64,000 bases of DNA from Nocardioides humilatus (GTDB lineage Bacteria > Actinomycetota > Actinomycetes > Propionibacteriales > Nocardioidaceae): the NCBI RefSeq assembly GCF_008373755.1, contig NZ_VUJV01000003.1:496001-560000 (forward strand), given 5' to 3'. Position 1 is the stretch's first letter; each line of letters begins with the position of its first letter. Shown piece after piece: positions 17,710 to 27,700 of this stretch. The notes under the pieces are model-generated. The model ran no database searches, was not told the DNA's origin, and worked only from the letters and a program-made list of their open reading frames with translations. The translations under genes and the position numbers were made by a program.

Positions 17710-18753
17710 GTGACTGCCTCCCGCTCTCGGGGTCGCCGACTCGCCGTCTTGACGGCCGGCGTTGCCCTCTCGGTGTCCCTCTCCCCCGTCTCCGCCCCGT
17801 CCGACGCCGCACCGCCGCCCGACACGGCCTCCCGACTGGGGGCCGAGCGGCAGGTGCTGGCGATCTCGCTCGACGGCTTCAACCCGCGGCTGCTCAAGAA
17901 GCTCGGACGCACCGGTGCCCCGAACCTGACGAAGCTCTTCCGCACCGGCGCGAGCACCCGCAACGCGCGGAGCCAGGTCGAGATGACGGTGACGCTGCCC
18001 AACCACACCAGCCAGCTGACCGGGCGCCGGATCGACGCGGCCGAGGGCGGCCACGGCGTCGTGTGGAACGACGACAAGCCCATCCGCCCCGACACCATCC
18101 AGGAGGCCGCGGGTGGGGACGTCGACTCGATCTTCACCCAGGTCGACGCCGCCGGCGGGAGCACCGCGCTCTTCGCGACGGAGTCGAAGTTCTCGCTCTT
18201 CAAGGCCTCGTGGCCCGATGCCGTCGACCGGTCGACGATCCTCCAGGACCGCGACCACGACGTCACCGTCGCCGCACGGCGCGACCTGCTGCGCAACGAC
18301 CGCGCGTTCACCTTCATCCACCTCGGCGCGCTCGACGAGGCCGGCCACGCCAAGGGCTGGCTGAGCAGGACCTACCTCAAGGCCGGACGCCTCATCGACG
18401 CGCAGATCGGCATCCTCCTCAAGGCGATCCGCGACCACGCCAAGCTCCACGACGTCGTGATCGTGCTGACGGCCGACCACGGTGGCGAGCCCGGCGCGCG
18501 CGGCCACTCGGTGCCGACCAACCTCGAGAACTACCGGATCCCGTTCGTCGTCTGGGGTCCCGGTGTCGACAAGGGCGACCTCTACGAGATGAACCCGACC
18601 TACGCCGACCCCGGCGAGGAGCGGATCGAGTTTGAGGGCACCCAGCCGATCCGCAACGGCGACCTGGCCAACCTCAGCGCCCACCTGCTCGGCCTCAGCG
18701 CTGTCCCCGGCAGCCTCTGGGGAGCCGACCAGTCGCTGACCTGGACCAACTGA
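17710..18753 (+). CDS. Secreted alkaline-phosphatase-superfamily phosphodiesterase
   Basis: A 347-residue exported enzyme of the type I phosphodiesterase / nucleotide pyrophosphatase family. A Sec signal peptide (residues 1-30) follows an Arg-rich start. SLDGFN gives the first metal Asp, TLPNHTSQLTG the nucleophilic Thr region, GALDEAGH further metal ligands, and TADHGGE the C-terminal site. It probably cleaves phosphodiesters outside the cell. I chose the GTG at 17710; a GTG at 17701 is also possible. The open frame continues much further upstream but overlaps murI antisense and is spurious there. Confidence 0.8.
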   Translation: MTASRSRGRRLAVLTAGVALSVSLSPVSAPSDAAPPPDTASRLGAERQVLAISLDGFNPRLLKKLGRTGAPNLTKLFRTGASTRNARSQVEMTVTLPNHTSQLTGRRIDAAEGGHGVVWNDDKPIRPDTIQEAAGGDVDSIFTQVDAAGGSTALFATESKFSLFKASWPDAVDRSTILQDRDHDVTVAARRDLLRNDRAFTFIHLGALDEAGHAKGWLSRTYLKAGRLIDAQIGILLKAIRDHAKLHDVVIVLTADHGGEPGARGHSVPTNLENYRIPFVVWGPGVDKGDLYEMNPTYADPGEERIEFEGTQPIRNGDLANLSAHLLGLSAVPGSLWGADQSLTWTN

Positions 18754-18758
18754 CCCAA

Positions 18759-18800
18759 CCGCTGGTTGAGGTGCGAGCGCAGCGAGCCTCGAAACCAAAG
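18759..18800. repeat. Left 42-bp inverted repeat flanking the DUF222-HNH gene
   Basis: Begins 5 bases after the stop of the phosphodiesterase gene. The sequence from CCGCTGGTTGAGG to CGAAACCAAAG is the exact reverse complement of 20324-20365. The internal sequence can fold into an imperfect hairpin (GGTT..GAGG against CCTC.AACC). It is either a REP-type repeat or an arm of a small element, and could also act as a transcription terminator. Confidence 0.9.
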
Positions 18801-18816
18801 CCCCGCACCCGCCCCA

Positions 18817-18893
18817 GGTTCGTCGAGTAGACCGGGCCCCTGGTTCGCCGAGTAGTCCGAGCCGCTAGGCGAGGACGTATCGAGACGCCGCGA
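18817..18893. repeat. REP-like direct-repeat cluster
   Basis: GGTTCGTCGAGTAGACC (from 18817) recurs as GGTTCGCCGAGTAGTCC (from 18842), 25 bases apart. The second copy is followed by GCGAGGACGTATCGAGACG. The same vocabulary (GGTTCG..GAGTAG, CGTATCGAGAC) is common in actinobacterial intergenic REP sequences. The cluster fills the gap before the DUF222-HNH gene. Confidence 0.6.
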
Positions 18894-18968
18894 GGCGCCC
18901 AGGGCCTTCTCCACAGCCCTGAGGCCGGTCGAGGGGTAATGTCGGAGGCTTCGTGTTGAATATGGAAC

Positions 18969-20321
18969 ATGAACCGGACGACCACCCAGCTCCTCGACGA
19001 CCTCGCCGATGGCGTCGTGTCGCGGCGTCGCGGTGAGGTCGCGGAGTTCTCCAACCTGATCGCCTGGGCCGATGCCAACGTCGTGACTGATCCGGCGGGT
19101 GCGGCGACGATCCGGGATTCCTACATCGACACCGGGATGCCGATCGCCGGTCCGGGTGCACCTCTGGTGTCGGAGTTCGCGCTGCAGGAGCTGTGCGCGA
19201 CGTTGGAGCGGTCTCTGGACTCGGGGCGGGAGTACGTAGGCAAGGTCGTGGAGACCGGCTGGCGGTTGCCGTCGATCACGAAGGCGGTGCTGGCGGGGAA
19301 GGTGCCGGTCTACAAGGCGCTTCGCGTTGCGGAGCGCACCCGGATGCTGTCGGAGGAGGCAGCGGCGTTCGTGGACCGCCACCTCGGCTTCGCCCTGGGT
19401 GGTTGCACCTGGACCCAGATCGACCGCGTTGTGACCGAGGCGATCACCCGGTACGACCCCGACGCGGCCGAGGAGCGGCGTCAGGACGCCGCGGACCGGC
19501 GGCACTGCACCATCGACCTCCAAGAGACCACCGACGGGGTGGTCGGCCAGTCCTCCAGCCTCGACCTCGCCGACGCCCTCGCCCTGGAAGAAGCCGTCGC
19601 CCGACGTGCCGAGGAGCTCCGCCTCTCCGGGTCCACCGACTCGTTGGACGTCCGCCGGTCCATCGCGTTGGGTGAGATCGCCCGCGGCGACCTCTCCCTC
19701 GACCTCTCCATCGCTGACCCCGAGACCGGCGAGATCAAGAAGACCTTGAAGGGCCGCACCCTCGAGCTGCGGGTCCACCTGTCCCAGGCAGCGATCACCG
19801 GCACCACTCCCAACACCGCCGTCGAGCCCGCCAACGTGGCCCGGCTGGAGAACACCCAGACTCCGATCACCGTGGAGCAGATCCGCGCCTGGGCCGCAGC
19901 TGAGGGCACCCAGATCATCGTTCGGCCGGTGATCGACCTGGCCGGCCACCATCCGATCGACTCCTACGAGATCCCCGACCGGCTGCGGTTGATCGTGGAG
20001 ATGCGCGACCACCACTGCCGCGCCCCGCACTGCACCCGCCGTGCCGAACGCTGCGACCTCGACCATGTCGTGCCCCATGGCAAGGGCGGCCCGACCTGCC
20101 CCTGCAACCTCGTCCCCCTCTGCCGGCGACATCACCGCGCGAAGACTTTCGAGTTCTGGGTCTACGAGATTCTCGAACCCGGCCTCTACCTCTGGACCAG
20201 TCGGAACGGTCGAAGATTCATCGTCGGACCCCAAGGCACCCACGCCCTCGACCCACCCGTCCCCAGATATCCCGCGAACGACGAACCACCCTGGGCCGAC
20301 CCCGGCTTCCCCGAACACTGA
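18969..20321 (+). CDS. DUF222 and HNH endonuclease protein (13E12 family)
   Basis: A 450-residue protein. Residues 1 to about 330 are the DUF222 helical domain (TQLLDDLADGVV, LPSITKAVLAGKVPVYKALRVAERTRML). The C-terminal HNH nuclease has CRAPHCTRRAERCDLDHVVPH and CNLVPLCRRHHRAKT, giving two Cys pairs for zinc and the catalytic DH/H/HH. This architecture matches the REP13E12 repeat proteins of Mycobacterium tuberculosis. The gene is tightly enclosed by perfect 42-bp inverted repeats and interrupts the murI-cysM region. Its function, whether selfish homing-type nuclease or host use, is unknown. Confidence 0.88.
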   Translation: MNRTTTQLLDDLADGVVSRRRGEVAEFSNLIAWADANVVTDPAGAATIRDSYIDTGMPIAGPGAPLVSEFALQELCATLERSLDSGREYVGKVVETGWRLPSITKAVLAGKVPVYKALRVAERTRMLSEEAAAFVDRHLGFALGGCTWTQIDRVVTEAITRYDPDAAEERRQDAADRRHCTIDLQETTDGVVGQSSSLDLADALALEEAVARRAEELRLSGSTDSLDVRRSIALGEIARGDLSLDLSIADPETGEIKKTLKGRTLELRVHLSQAAITGTTPNTAVEPANVARLENTQTPITVEQIRAWAAAEGTQIIVRPVIDLAGHHPIDSYEIPDRLRLIVEMRDHHCRAPHCTRRAERCDLDHVVPHGKGGPTCPCNLVPLCRRHHRAKTFEFWVYEILEPGLYLWTSRNGRRFIVGPQGTHALDPPVPRYPANDEPPWADPGFPEH

Positions 20322-20323
20322 CC

Positions 20324-20365
20324 CTTTGGTTTCGAGGCTCGCTGCGCTCGCACCTCAACCAGCGG
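20324..20365. repeat. Right 42-bp inverted repeat flanking the DUF222-HNH gene
   Basis: Starts 2 bases after the TGA of the HNH gene and ends 34 bases before the stop of cysM. It is a perfect reverse-complement copy of 18759-18800. A third partial copy (CGCACCTCAACCAG, 20380-20393) follows directly. Since it lies between converging genes, it could double as a bidirectional terminator. Confidence 0.9.
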
Positions 20366-20399
20366 CACGCGTCTGCCGTCGCACCTCAACCAGTGGCGG

Positions 20400-22101
<1,702 letters not shown>

Positions 22102-22144
22102 CCCACCAGATTAGGGCGTCGGAGCCTGCTGCCCTGAATCGAGG

Positions 22145-23104
22145 TCAGGCGACGGACTTGACGACCGACTTGGCCTGGAGACGCTCCCGCGTGGGCCACC
22201 TCACGTCGCGCACCCAACCGAACTTCTCGAGGATCCAGATGATCCGCGCCGAGGTGTCGAACTGGAAGCGCTTCACGCCGTGGCGGGCGCTCGTCGGGTC
22301 GGCGTGGTGGAGGTTGTGCCACGACTCGCCGCCGGACGGGATCGCGAGCCACCAGACGTTGCCGGACTTGTCGCGGGACCGGAACGGACGCTCGCCGACG
22401 ACGTGGCAGATCGAGTTGATCGACCAGGTGACGTGGTGGAGGAGCCCGATGCGGACCACGGTGCCCCAGAAGAACGAGGTGAGCGCGCCCTGCCACGACC
22501 AGGTGAGGAGGAAACCGGCGAGCGGGGGCAGCAGGATCGAGACGAGCACCCACATCCAGAACATCCGCGAGATGCGCACCAGGTCGCGGTCCTTGGCGAG
22601 GTCGGGTGCGTATTGCTCGATGTTGGTCTGCTCGGAGTCGAAGAGCCAGCCCATGTGGGCCCAGAAGAAGCCCTTGGTCAAGCCACGCAGCGAGGTGCCG
22701 TAGCGCCAGGGCGAGTGCGGGTCGCCGTCGCGGTCGGAGAACTTGTGGTGCTTGCGGTGGTCGGCGACCCAGCGGATCACGGGCCCCTCGATCGCCATCG
22801 AGCCGAGCACCGCGAGGACGTTCTTGACGACCCGGTTGGGCTTGAACGACTTGTGGGTGAAGAGGCGGTGGTAGCCGACGGTGATCCCGTGCAGGGTCAG
22901 GCCGTACATCAGGAACGTGATGACCACGTCGTGCCAGCCCAGCCACCCGCCCCACGCGACCGGGATGGCCGCCAGGAAGGCGATGAACGGCACCGCGATG
23001 AAGGAGCCGAGCGCGATGCGCTCCCGGAGGGACTGGACGTCCTCACCGAGGGTCACTCGCTCTGCCACCGGGGCCGGCTGGTCTGCGTGGTCTGTCGCGC
23101 TCAT
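22145..23104 (-). CDS. Acyl-CoA fatty acid desaturase (delta-9 type)
   Basis: A 319-residue membrane di-iron desaturase. The three histidine boxes are HRLFTHKSF, HRKHHKFSD and WHNLHHADPTSARHG. Hydrophobic pairs (IAVPFIAFLAAIPVAWGGWLG, VVITFLMYGLTLHGITVGY, FWMWVLVSILLPPLAGFLL) give four membrane spans. It introduces a cis double bond, most likely delta-9 in stearoyl-CoA. I use the ATG at 23104 (MSATDHADQ); the frame stays open upstream but would run through the acetyltransferase gene. It follows that gene by 11 bases. Confidence 0.9.
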   Translation of the reverse strand: MSATDHADQPAPVAERVTLGEDVQSLRERIALGSFIAVPFIAFLAAIPVAWGGWLGWHDVVITFLMYGLTLHGITVGYHRLFTHKSFKPNRVVKNVLAVLGSMAIEGPVIRWVADHRKHHKFSDRDGDPHSPWRYGTSLRGLTKGFFWAHMGWLFDSEQTNIEQYAPDLAKDRDLVRISRMFWMWVLVSILLPPLAGFLLTWSWQGALTSFFWGTVVRIGLLHHVTWSINSICHVVGERPFRSRDKSGNVWWLAIPSGGESWHNLHHADPTSARHGVKRFQFDTSARIIWILEKFGWVRDVRWPTRERLQAKSVVKSVA

Positions 23105-23115
23105 CGGGGTCCAGC

Positions 23116-23703
23116 CTAATCGAGCGAACGGACCACTTTCGCCGGGTTGCCGACCGCGAGAACACGGGCAGGTAAATCCTTGGTGACGACCGATCCGGCG
23201 CCCACCACCGTGTCGGCTCCGATGGTCACGCCGGGGAGCACGATGATGCCTCCACCGAGCCAGACGTTGTCGCCGATGGTGATCGGCAAGGCCCCTTCCC
23301 ACTTGTCGCGCCGAGGTCCGGGCTCGAGCGGGTGGGTGGGGGTGAGGAGCTGGACGTGCGGCCCGATCTGCACGTCGTCGCCGATGGTGATCGTCGCGAC
23401 GTCGAGGGCGGTGAGGCCGTAGTTGGCGAAGACCCGCGCCCCGACCCTGATCCGGTCGCCGTAGTCGACGTGGAAGGGCGGCCGGATCTCGGTCTCCTCC
23501 CCCACCTCATCCAGCAACTCCTCGAGGATCTGTCTGCGCAGGCCGGGGTCCTCGGCCGAGGACGAGTTGTAGGCGGCCATCAGTCGCTGGGCCCGGACCT
23601 GGTCGGCGGCGATCTCCTCGTCGGTGATGTAGGGGTCACCGGCGAGCATCCGCTCCTTCATGCTGCGCTCGTCCATGCGCTCGTCCCTGTGCTCGTCCGT
23701 CAT
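23116..23703 (-). CDS. Sugar O-acetyltransferase (maltose/galactoside type, LbH fold)
   Basis: A 195-residue acetyltransferase. MKERMLAGDPYITDEEIAADQVRAQRLMAAYN is the maltose-acetyltransferase N-terminal motif. Hexapeptide repeats (ITIGDDVQIGPHVQLL, ITIGDNVWLGGGIIVLPGVTIGADTVVGAGSVV) build the left-handed beta helix, with the catalytic His in PTHPL. It acetylates sugars or nodulation-type glycans using acetyl-CoA. The first 14 residues are charged and could be skipped by starting at MKERML. It overlaps the response regulator by 4 bases. Confidence 0.88.
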   Translation of the reverse strand: MTDEHRDERMDERSMKERMLAGDPYITDEEIAADQVRAQRLMAAYNSSSAEDPGLRRQILEELLDEVGEETEIRPPFHVDYGDRIRVGARVFANYGLTALDVATITIGDDVQIGPHVQLLTPTHPLEPGPRRDKWEGALPITIGDNVWLGGGIIVLPGVTIGADTVVGAGSVVTKDLPARVLAVGNPAKVVRSLD

Positions 23704-24392
23704 CTGGTCGAGCCTGCCACCCGGTAGCGACGTTCGGGCCGGCCGGTGCCGCCGTAGCGCAGCCGCACCTCGGCGGCGCCGGTGTCGACGAAGTGCTCGA
23801 GGTAGCGCCGCGCGGTCACTCGCGACAGCCCGACGGCCTCGGCAGCCTCCGATGCGGAGATCTCCCCCGCCTGGCGAGCCGCGGCCAGCACCAGGTCGGC
23901 GGTCTCGGGGCTGAGCCCCTTCGGGAGCACGACCGGTACGTCGACCGAGGCCCGTCCGGCCCCGAAGGCGTGATCGATCGCGGCCTGGTCGACGGGGACC
24001 TCGCCGTCATCGGCCGGGAGGCTGGCCAGAGCTGCAGCGACCTGGCGCAGCCGGTCGGCCAGGTCGTCGGCTTCGAAGGGCTTGACGAGGTACTGCATCG
24101 CGCCGCCGTGGAGGGCTGCCCGGACCGCGGCCGCGCCGCGCTCGGCCGTGACCATCACCACCGCCACGCCGCTGCCCCGGGCCCGCAGCCGCTCCAGCAC
24201 CTCGAGCCCGGACAGGTCGGGCAGGTGCACGTCGAGCAGCACGATGTCGGGATCGAGCGAGGCCACCAGGTCGAGCGCCTCGCCGCCGGTGCGCGCCGTG
24301 CCCGCGACCTCGAAGCCGGCGGTGCGCTCCACGAACGCCGTGTGGATCCGCGCCACCATGAAGTCGTCGTCGACGATGAGCACCCGGATCAC
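23700..24392 (-). CDS. CitB/DcuR-type response regulator
   Basis: A 230-residue regulator. The receiver has acidic DDD near residues 8-10, phosphoacceptor Asp in VLLDVHLPD, Thr in VMVTAE and Lys in YLVKPF. The C-terminal part (ISASEAAEAVGLSRVTARRYLEHFVDTGAAEVRLRYGGTGRPERRYR) is the HTH of the CitB/DctR family for di- and tricarboxylates. It overlaps the histidine kinase by 4 bases. The likely target is the divergent tctCBA operon, which the kinase would sense substrate for. Confidence 0.9.
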   Translation of the reverse strand: MIRVLIVDDDFMVARIHTAFVERTAGFEVAGTARTGGEALDLVASLDPDIVLLDVHLPDLSGLEVLERLRARGSGVAVVMVTAERGAAAVRAALHGGAMQYLVKPFEADDLADRLRQVAAALASLPADDGEVPVDQAAIDHAFGAGRASVDVPVVLPKGLSPETADLVLAAARQAGEISASEAAEAVGLSRVTARRYLEHFVDTGAAEVRLRYGGTGRPERRYRVAGSTR

Positions 24393-26071
24393 GGTCGGTC
24401 ATCCTTCCCGACAGCGATATCCAGGGGGAAGGTCACCAGGAGCTCGGCACCACCGGTGTCGGCTGCCTGGAGCGTGACCTCGCCGCCGCGCTGGGAGCAG
24501 ATCAGCCGGACCAGGGGCAGGCCGAGCCCGCGACCTCCGAGCACCTCGGGCTTGGACGAGTAGCCCCGCACGAAGACCGCCTCCCGTTGGTCGTCGGGCA
24601 CTCCCGGGCCGTTGTCGCGGACCCGCACCCGCACGACGTCGTGGTCCTCCAGCACCCACAGCTCCACGAGCGAGTCGTCGACGCCGGCGCACGCGTCGAC
24701 CGCGTTGTCGACCAGGTTGCCGAGGACGGTCGTCAGGTCGGCGACCTCGTCGGCGGCGAGGTCCGGGAGCCGGGACCCCGGGTCGAGCTCGAGCGTCACC
24801 CCGCGCTCCTCGGCGACCGCGTGCTTGGCGATGACCAGCGCAGCCACGGCCGGGTCGTGCAGCCGCTTCGACACGTGTTGCGCGATCTCGGCCCGGTGCC
24901 GGGTGAGGGTGCCGACGAGGGCGGCCACCTCGTCGTACTCACCGAGCTGGACCAGCCCCGAGATCGTGTGGAGCCGGTTGTCGAACTCGTGGGTCTGCGC
25001 ACGGAGGGTGTCGGTGATGGAGAGGTTGGAGCTGAGCTGGCTCTGCAGCGAGACCAGCTCGGTGCGGTCGCGCAGGGTGGTCACCGTGCCGATGCCGCGG
25101 CCGTCGGAGGAGGCATCGCCGCGGTTGAAGACGACGACGCGCGTGCCGACCAGGGCGACCGCGTCGCGGACCTCCGCGCCCTCACCCGTCAGCAGCGCCA
25201 CCACGTGCGGGTCGAGGCCGAGGTCGGCGACCGGTCGACCGACGGGCTCCGGACCGGCGTCGAGGCCGAGGGTGGTGCGCGCGGCATCGTTCATCGCGGT
25301 CACCCGACCGTCGGTCCCGACGCCGACGACGCCCTCGCGGATCGCGTGGAGGAGCGCTTCGCGATGGTCGGCGAGGTGCGCGAGCTCTGTGGTGCCGAGG
25401 CCGCGCGTGCTGCGTCGCACCATCCGCGCGACGCCCCAGGTGCCGGCCAGCCCCAGCAGTGCTCCCAGACCGAGGAAGAGCGCGAGGTCCGGAGCAGCGC
25501 CCACGACCTGGTCGGCGACCGAGGGATAGGTCTCCTCGGCCGCCACGATCCCGAGCAGCGTGCCGTCCTCGGCGATGATCGGCGCGTGGCCCGTCACCGA
25601 CCGGTCACCGCCGGTCTCGACGTCGCCGGTCCAGCCGACACCGTCCAACGCGTCACTGTCGCCGAGCGCCGCCCGGCCACCGACGCGACTGGGATCCGTC
25701 GCGGCCACAACCACGCGGTCCGGCGTCACGATCATGACGTCGGTCGCGCTCGACAGGCTCGCCCCTCGATCGGCCGACGGGGCGAGGGCCCGGGCCAAGC
25801 CCTCCGGTGAGTCCTTGCCGTTCTCCACGCGGACCAGGGCGCGGCGGACGACGGGCAGCGTGGCGACGTACTCAGCCACCGACCGCATCTGCGTGCCGTG
25901 CTCGTCGGCGAAGTCGCTGTTGGACTGGCGGACGCTCAAGAAGCCGACCGACACGAGCAGCAGCGCGATCACGACGAGCTGCAGCACCAGCACCTTGCCC
26001 GCCAGCGTGAGCTCGCCGCGACGCCATCGGTGTTTCGACAGGCTCAACAACCGAGAGGCCAGCGTGACCAC
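24389..26071 (-). CDS. CitA/DcuS-type sensor histidine kinase
   Basis: A 560-residue membrane kinase. One helix near residues 24-44 (LVLQLVVIALLLVSVGFL), a periplasmic PASTA-less sensor domain of the CitA/DcuS PAS type, a second helix (LALFLGLGALLGLAGTWGV), a cytosolic PAS, then the H-box THEFDNRLHTISGL and N-box NLVDNAVDA, and DNGPGVP/GRGLGLPL ATP lid. I chose the GTG at 26071 because AAAGGAGGT lies about 10 bases upstream. Residues 11-16 (SLSKHR) are encoded by a REP-like sequence. It is divergent from tctC by 123 bases. Confidence 0.88.
   Translation of the reverse strand: MVTLASRLLSLSKHRWRRGELTLAGKVLVLQLVVIALLLVSVGFLSVRQSNSDFADEHGTQMRSVAEYVATLPVVRRALVRVENGKDSPEGLARALAPSADRGASLSSATDVMIVTPDRVVVAATDPSRVGGRAALGDSDALDGVGWTGDVETGGDRSVTGHAPIIAEDGTLLGIVAAEETYPSVADQVVGAAPDLALFLGLGALLGLAGTWGVARMVRRSTRGLGTTELAHLADHREALLHAIREGVVGVGTDGRVTAMNDAARTTLGLDAGPEPVGRPVADLGLDPHVVALLTGEGAEVRDAVALVGTRVVVFNRGDASSDGRGIGTVTTLRDRTELVSLQSQLSSNLSITDTLRAQTHEFDNRLHTISGLVQLGEYDEVAALVGTLTRHRAEIAQHVSKRLHDPAVAALVIAKHAVAEERGVTLELDPGSRLPDLAADEVADLTTVLGNLVDNAVDACAGVDDSLVELWVLEDHDVVRVRVRDNGPGVPDDQREAVFVRGYSSKPEVLGGRGLGLPLVRLICSQRGGEVTLQAADTGGAELLVTFPLDIAVGKDDRP
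26029..26052. repeat. REP-like sequence inside the kinase start
   Basis: GGTGTTTCGACAGGCTCAAC at 26029 and the next bases AACC match the vocabulary of an intergenic repeat common in Nocardioides-type genomes. Read on the coding strand it gives the peptide LSLSKHRW in the kinase N-terminus. It lies inside the coding frame shown by the strong ribosome binding site. Confidence 0.5.
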
Positions 26072-26194
26072 AACGTCCACAACCTCCTTTGCGTTCGCAA
26101 GAGTGACGGCCGCCACAGCTCGCAGACATGCTGGCACGGATCGAACGTGACGCCCGTCACGCGCCCCATTCCCTGCATCTTCGTGGAGGTTCCC

Positions 26195-27178
26195 ATGCAT
26201 CGGAGTCGGCTGCTCGCCGTACTCGCTGCGGCCGTGGTCCTCGTGCTCGTCGCGAGCGGTTGCGGTGTCACCCGCGGCTCCGACGACCCGAGCAACCGTC
26301 GGCTGCGGATGATGATCCCCAACAGCGCAGGTGGCGGTTATGACCTCACCGGACGCGCCGCCGTACGCGCCCTGGAGGAGAACGACCTCACCGGTCGCTT
26401 CGAGGTCAGCAACGTGATCGGCGCCAGCGGCACCGTCGCGATGCAGCGCCTGCTCAACGAGGAGGGCGCCGACGACCTCGTCATGACGATGGGGCTCGGC
26501 GTCGTCGGGGCGGTCTACACCAACAAGTCCGAGGCGACGCCCACCCGGATGACCCCGATCGCGCGACTGATCGAGGAGCAGGAGGGCGTCCTGGTGCCCG
26601 CGGACTCGCCCTTCAAGACGATCGACGACCTGGTCGCGGCGTGGCAGGACGACCCCGATTCCGTGACCGTCGGCGGCGGCTCGAGCCCGGGCGGACCCGA
26701 CCACCTCTTCCCGATGCAGCTGGCCGCCGAGGTCGCCATCGACCCCAACGACGTCAAGTACATCTCCTACGACGGCGGCGGCCCGCTCACCGCGGCGCTG
26801 CTCGGCGAGAAGATCGAGGTCGGCATGTCCGGGCTCGGCGAGTTCTCCGGCCAGATCGCCAACGGCGACCTCCGGGTCCTGGCGGTCTCCGGCGACGAGC
26901 GCCTCGAGGGCATCGACGCCCCGACGCTGACCGAGGCCGGGATCGACCTGGTCTTCACCAACTGGCGCGGCGTCCTCGCCCCGCCGGGCATCAGCGACGA
27001 GCAGCGCGACTACCTGATCGACCTCTTCACCGACATGCACGACACCGACGAGTGGCGTGAGGCGCTGGCCGACAACGGCTGGATCGACAGCTTCGCCACT
27101 GGAGACGAGTTCGCGGCGTTCCTCAAGGAGCAGGACAGCCGCGTGGCCGACACCCTCGAGGAGCTGGGACTGTCATGA
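26195..27178 (+). CDS. tctC: TctC tricarboxylate-binding lipoprotein
   Basis: A 327-residue extracytoplasmic solute receptor of the tripartite tricarboxylate transporter (TTT) family. The signal peptide ends at a lipobox LVASGC with Cys23, so it is anchored in the membrane. RMMIPNSAGGGYDLTGR and GGGSSPGGPDHLFPMQLA, with DAPTLTEAGIDLVFTNWRGVLAPPG, are typical of TctC. GGAGGT lies four bases upstream of the ATG. Its stop overlaps tctB by 4 bases. The ligand is a carboxylate such as citrate or an aromatic acid; the exact one cannot be read. Confidence 0.92.
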   Translation: MHRSRLLAVLAAAVVLVLVASGCGVTRGSDDPSNRRLRMMIPNSAGGGYDLTGRAAVRALEENDLTGRFEVSNVIGASGTVAMQRLLNEEGADDLVMTMGLGVVGAVYTNKSEATPTRMTPIARLIEEQEGVLVPADSPFKTIDDLVAAWQDDPDSVTVGGGSSPGGPDHLFPMQLAAEVAIDPNDVKYISYDGGGPLTAALLGEKIEVGMSGLGEFSGQIANGDLRVLAVSGDERLEGIDAPTLTEAGIDLVFTNWRGVLAPPGISDEQRDYLIDLFTDMHDTDEWREALADNGWIDSFATGDEFAAFLKEQDSRVADTLEELGLS

Positions 27179-27699
27179 GCACCACCACATCCACCCCACC
27201 GGAGGCGGGCGCCCGCCCGTTGATCGACCGAGCGCAATACGGCCTCGCGGCCTTCCTCGTGCTCACCGGCGGCTACGTCCTCTACGACGCCAGCGGCCTC
27301 GAGGAGGGCTTCGCCGACCAGCCGGTCCAGCCGTACGCCGTCAGCTACGTCGTCGGAGCGATCCTGGTCCTGCTCGGTGTGCTGCTCGGCATCGCGACGG
27401 CGCGCGGGGACCTCCCGGAGTCCGACGAGGGCGAGGACATCGACCTCACCCAGGGCACCGACGTGCGGACCGTCGCACTGCTGGCCGCCGTGCTCGTCGC
27501 CAACATCGCGCTGATCAACGTCCTGGGCTGGGCGATCACCGGGGCACTGCTCTTCGTGGGCGCCACCCAGGCCCTCGGGAGCCGCACGCTGGTGCGCGAC
27601 GTCTGCGTGGGCGTCGCCCTGTCGGTCGGCTCCTGGTACGCCTTCTACGTGGGGCTCGGCGTGCCGATCCCCGCCGGCATCCTGGACGGAGTGCTCTGA
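27175..27699 (+). CDS. tctB: TctB small membrane subunit
   Basis: A 174-residue protein with four hydrophobic helices ([98 protein letters not shown]), the usual TctB pattern and size. It forms the small integral membrane part of the tripartite transporter with TctA. It is coupled to tctC by overlap and ends one base before tctA starts. Confidence 0.9.
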   Translation: MSTTTSTPPEAGARPLIDRAQYGLAAFLVLTGGYVLYDASGLEEGFADQPVQPYAVSYVVGAILVLLGVLLGIATARGDLPESDEGEDIDLTQGTDVRTVALLAAVLVANIALINVLGWAITGALLFVGATQALGSRTLVRDVCVGVALSVGSWYAFYVGLGVPIPAGILDGVL

Positions 27700-27700
27700 C

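Noticed and set aside
26072-27040. Upstream extension of the sensor kinase frame
   Set aside because: It is antisense to tctC and lacks any ribosome binding site. GTG at 26071 has a near-perfect site.
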